Shown here piece by piece: positions 40,150 through 40,240 of a stretch of 40,240 nt of DNA. The position numbers were made by a program, and so were the translations under genes. The notes under the pieces were generated by a model. It was given only the letters and a program-made list of their open reading frames with translations, was not told the origin of the DNA and searched no databases. The stretch covers positions 1 through 40,240 of the forward strand of contig JAFUBQ010000012.1 of NCBI GenBank assembly GCA_017460085.1. Direction: 5' to 3'. The stretch is from Alphaproteobacteria bacterium (GTDB lineage: Bacteria; Pseudomonadota; Alphaproteobacteria; RF32; CAG-239). Positions within the stretch are counted from its first letter, which is position 1. Each line of letters begins with the position of its first letter.

Positions 40150-40240
40150 TGTCAAACTGACTTTTTCGTCAGTTCTCATCTGTCTTCCGCCGATACAAAA
40201 ACAGCTCCCTTTCGGGAGCTTTTGCATCTGGGGCGGATGA

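Larger units (their letters stand above)
39975..40240. repeat. 161-bp tandem repeat, two units (second partial)
   Basis: The segment starting at 39975 is repeated from 40136 to the window end (105 bases seen), with two substitutions. Each unit contains a hairpin AACTGAC/GTCAGTT (39994-40013), a hairpin AGCTCCC/GGGAGCT (40042-40059 and 40203-40220) and, between units, the 67-base GC-rich repeat (40083-40149). It is followed by the window end, so the copy number is unknown. No gene is supported here. Confidence 0.85.

Noticed and set aside
40015..40227. Minus-strand ORF through the tandem repeat
   Set aside because: It is made of the repeat itself and begins and ends with the same peptide. It crosses two terminator hairpins and has no ribosome-binding site.
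1..40240. CRISPR arrays or cas genes
   Set aside because: No regularly spaced short repeats or Cas-like motifs were seen. The only tandem array is the 161-bp unit at the end, which has no spacer structure.

Overview
The window looks like a chromosomal stretch of an AT-rich, Gram-negative bacterium, most likely an alphaproteobacterium of the uncultured gut type. This placement is inferred. It rests on a PopZ/DUF2497-like gene beside valS, an outer-membrane YiaD-type lipoprotein, an HpnK/ChbG-like deacetylase, and housekeeping genes of proteobacterial type. Both ends of the window lie in repeats that recur inside it: an IS200-like element at the start and a 161-bp tandem repeat at the end. The piece may therefore be an assembly contig broken at repeats.

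Layout. 1-423: right part of an IS200/IS605-like element with a broken TnpA. 423-8003 (minus strand): an unknown protein, the lipoprotein yiaD, valS, a short PopZ-like protein and polA. 8149-11591: a class A penicillin-binding protein (plus), convergent with leucyl aminopeptidase. 11802-13394: prfC. 13530-13742 (minus): a small NrdD-tail-like protein behind two NrdR-box-like palindromes 31 bp apart. 14047-16110: a YgjV-like membrane protein, a VanX-type dipeptidase and an unknown protein. 16130-21814 (minus): the translation cluster rpmI-rplT-pheS-pheT-proS, with a promoter before rpmI, an internal terminator-like hairpin before pheS and a terminator after proS. 22045-23808: tRNA-Lys(CTT), a tRNA-like remnant split by a GC-rich repeat, a decayed integrase, unknown ORF debris and a second IS200-like copy. 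23810-27495 (minus): an envelope glycosylation operon (GT39/ArnT-like transferase, GtrB-like GT2, HpnK/ChbG deacetylase, GtrA). 27569-28579: a short divergent MetK. 28746-31726: a near-perfect sigma70 promoter, a small possibly frameshifted gene, a 25-repeat MORN/YwqK-type membrane-anchored protein and slyX. 31750-33396: nagB-like, secE, nusG. 33496-38314: two YaeI-like metallophosphoesterases, a small membrane protein, a YqhD-type alcohol dehydrogenase, and a fusion of a nucleoside deoxyribosyltransferase-like domain with a phosphoesterase. 38444-39936: bcp, a BioG-like esterase and a TSCPD protein. 39975-40240: the tandem repeat.

Functionally, most genes are core: translation (valS, proS, pheST, rpmI, rplT, prfC, tRNA-Lys), replication and repair (polA), envelope growth (PBP1A, YiaD, VanX-like), transcription elongation and secretion (nusG, secE). 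Accessory character is concentrated at 22.1-23.8 kb and at the two ends.

I did not find a convincing new defence or RNA-based system. The points most worth a second look are: the NrdR-box pair in front of a stand-alone NrdD-tail protein; a NagB homolog that has lost the catalytic Asp72; the deoxyribosyltransferase-phosphoesterase fusion beside another phosphoesterase; the PopZ-like protein without its C-terminal domain; the acidic triple repeat at the PBP1A tail; and the tRNA-Lys locus with its duplicated 3' end, shared GC-rich repeat and dead integrase.
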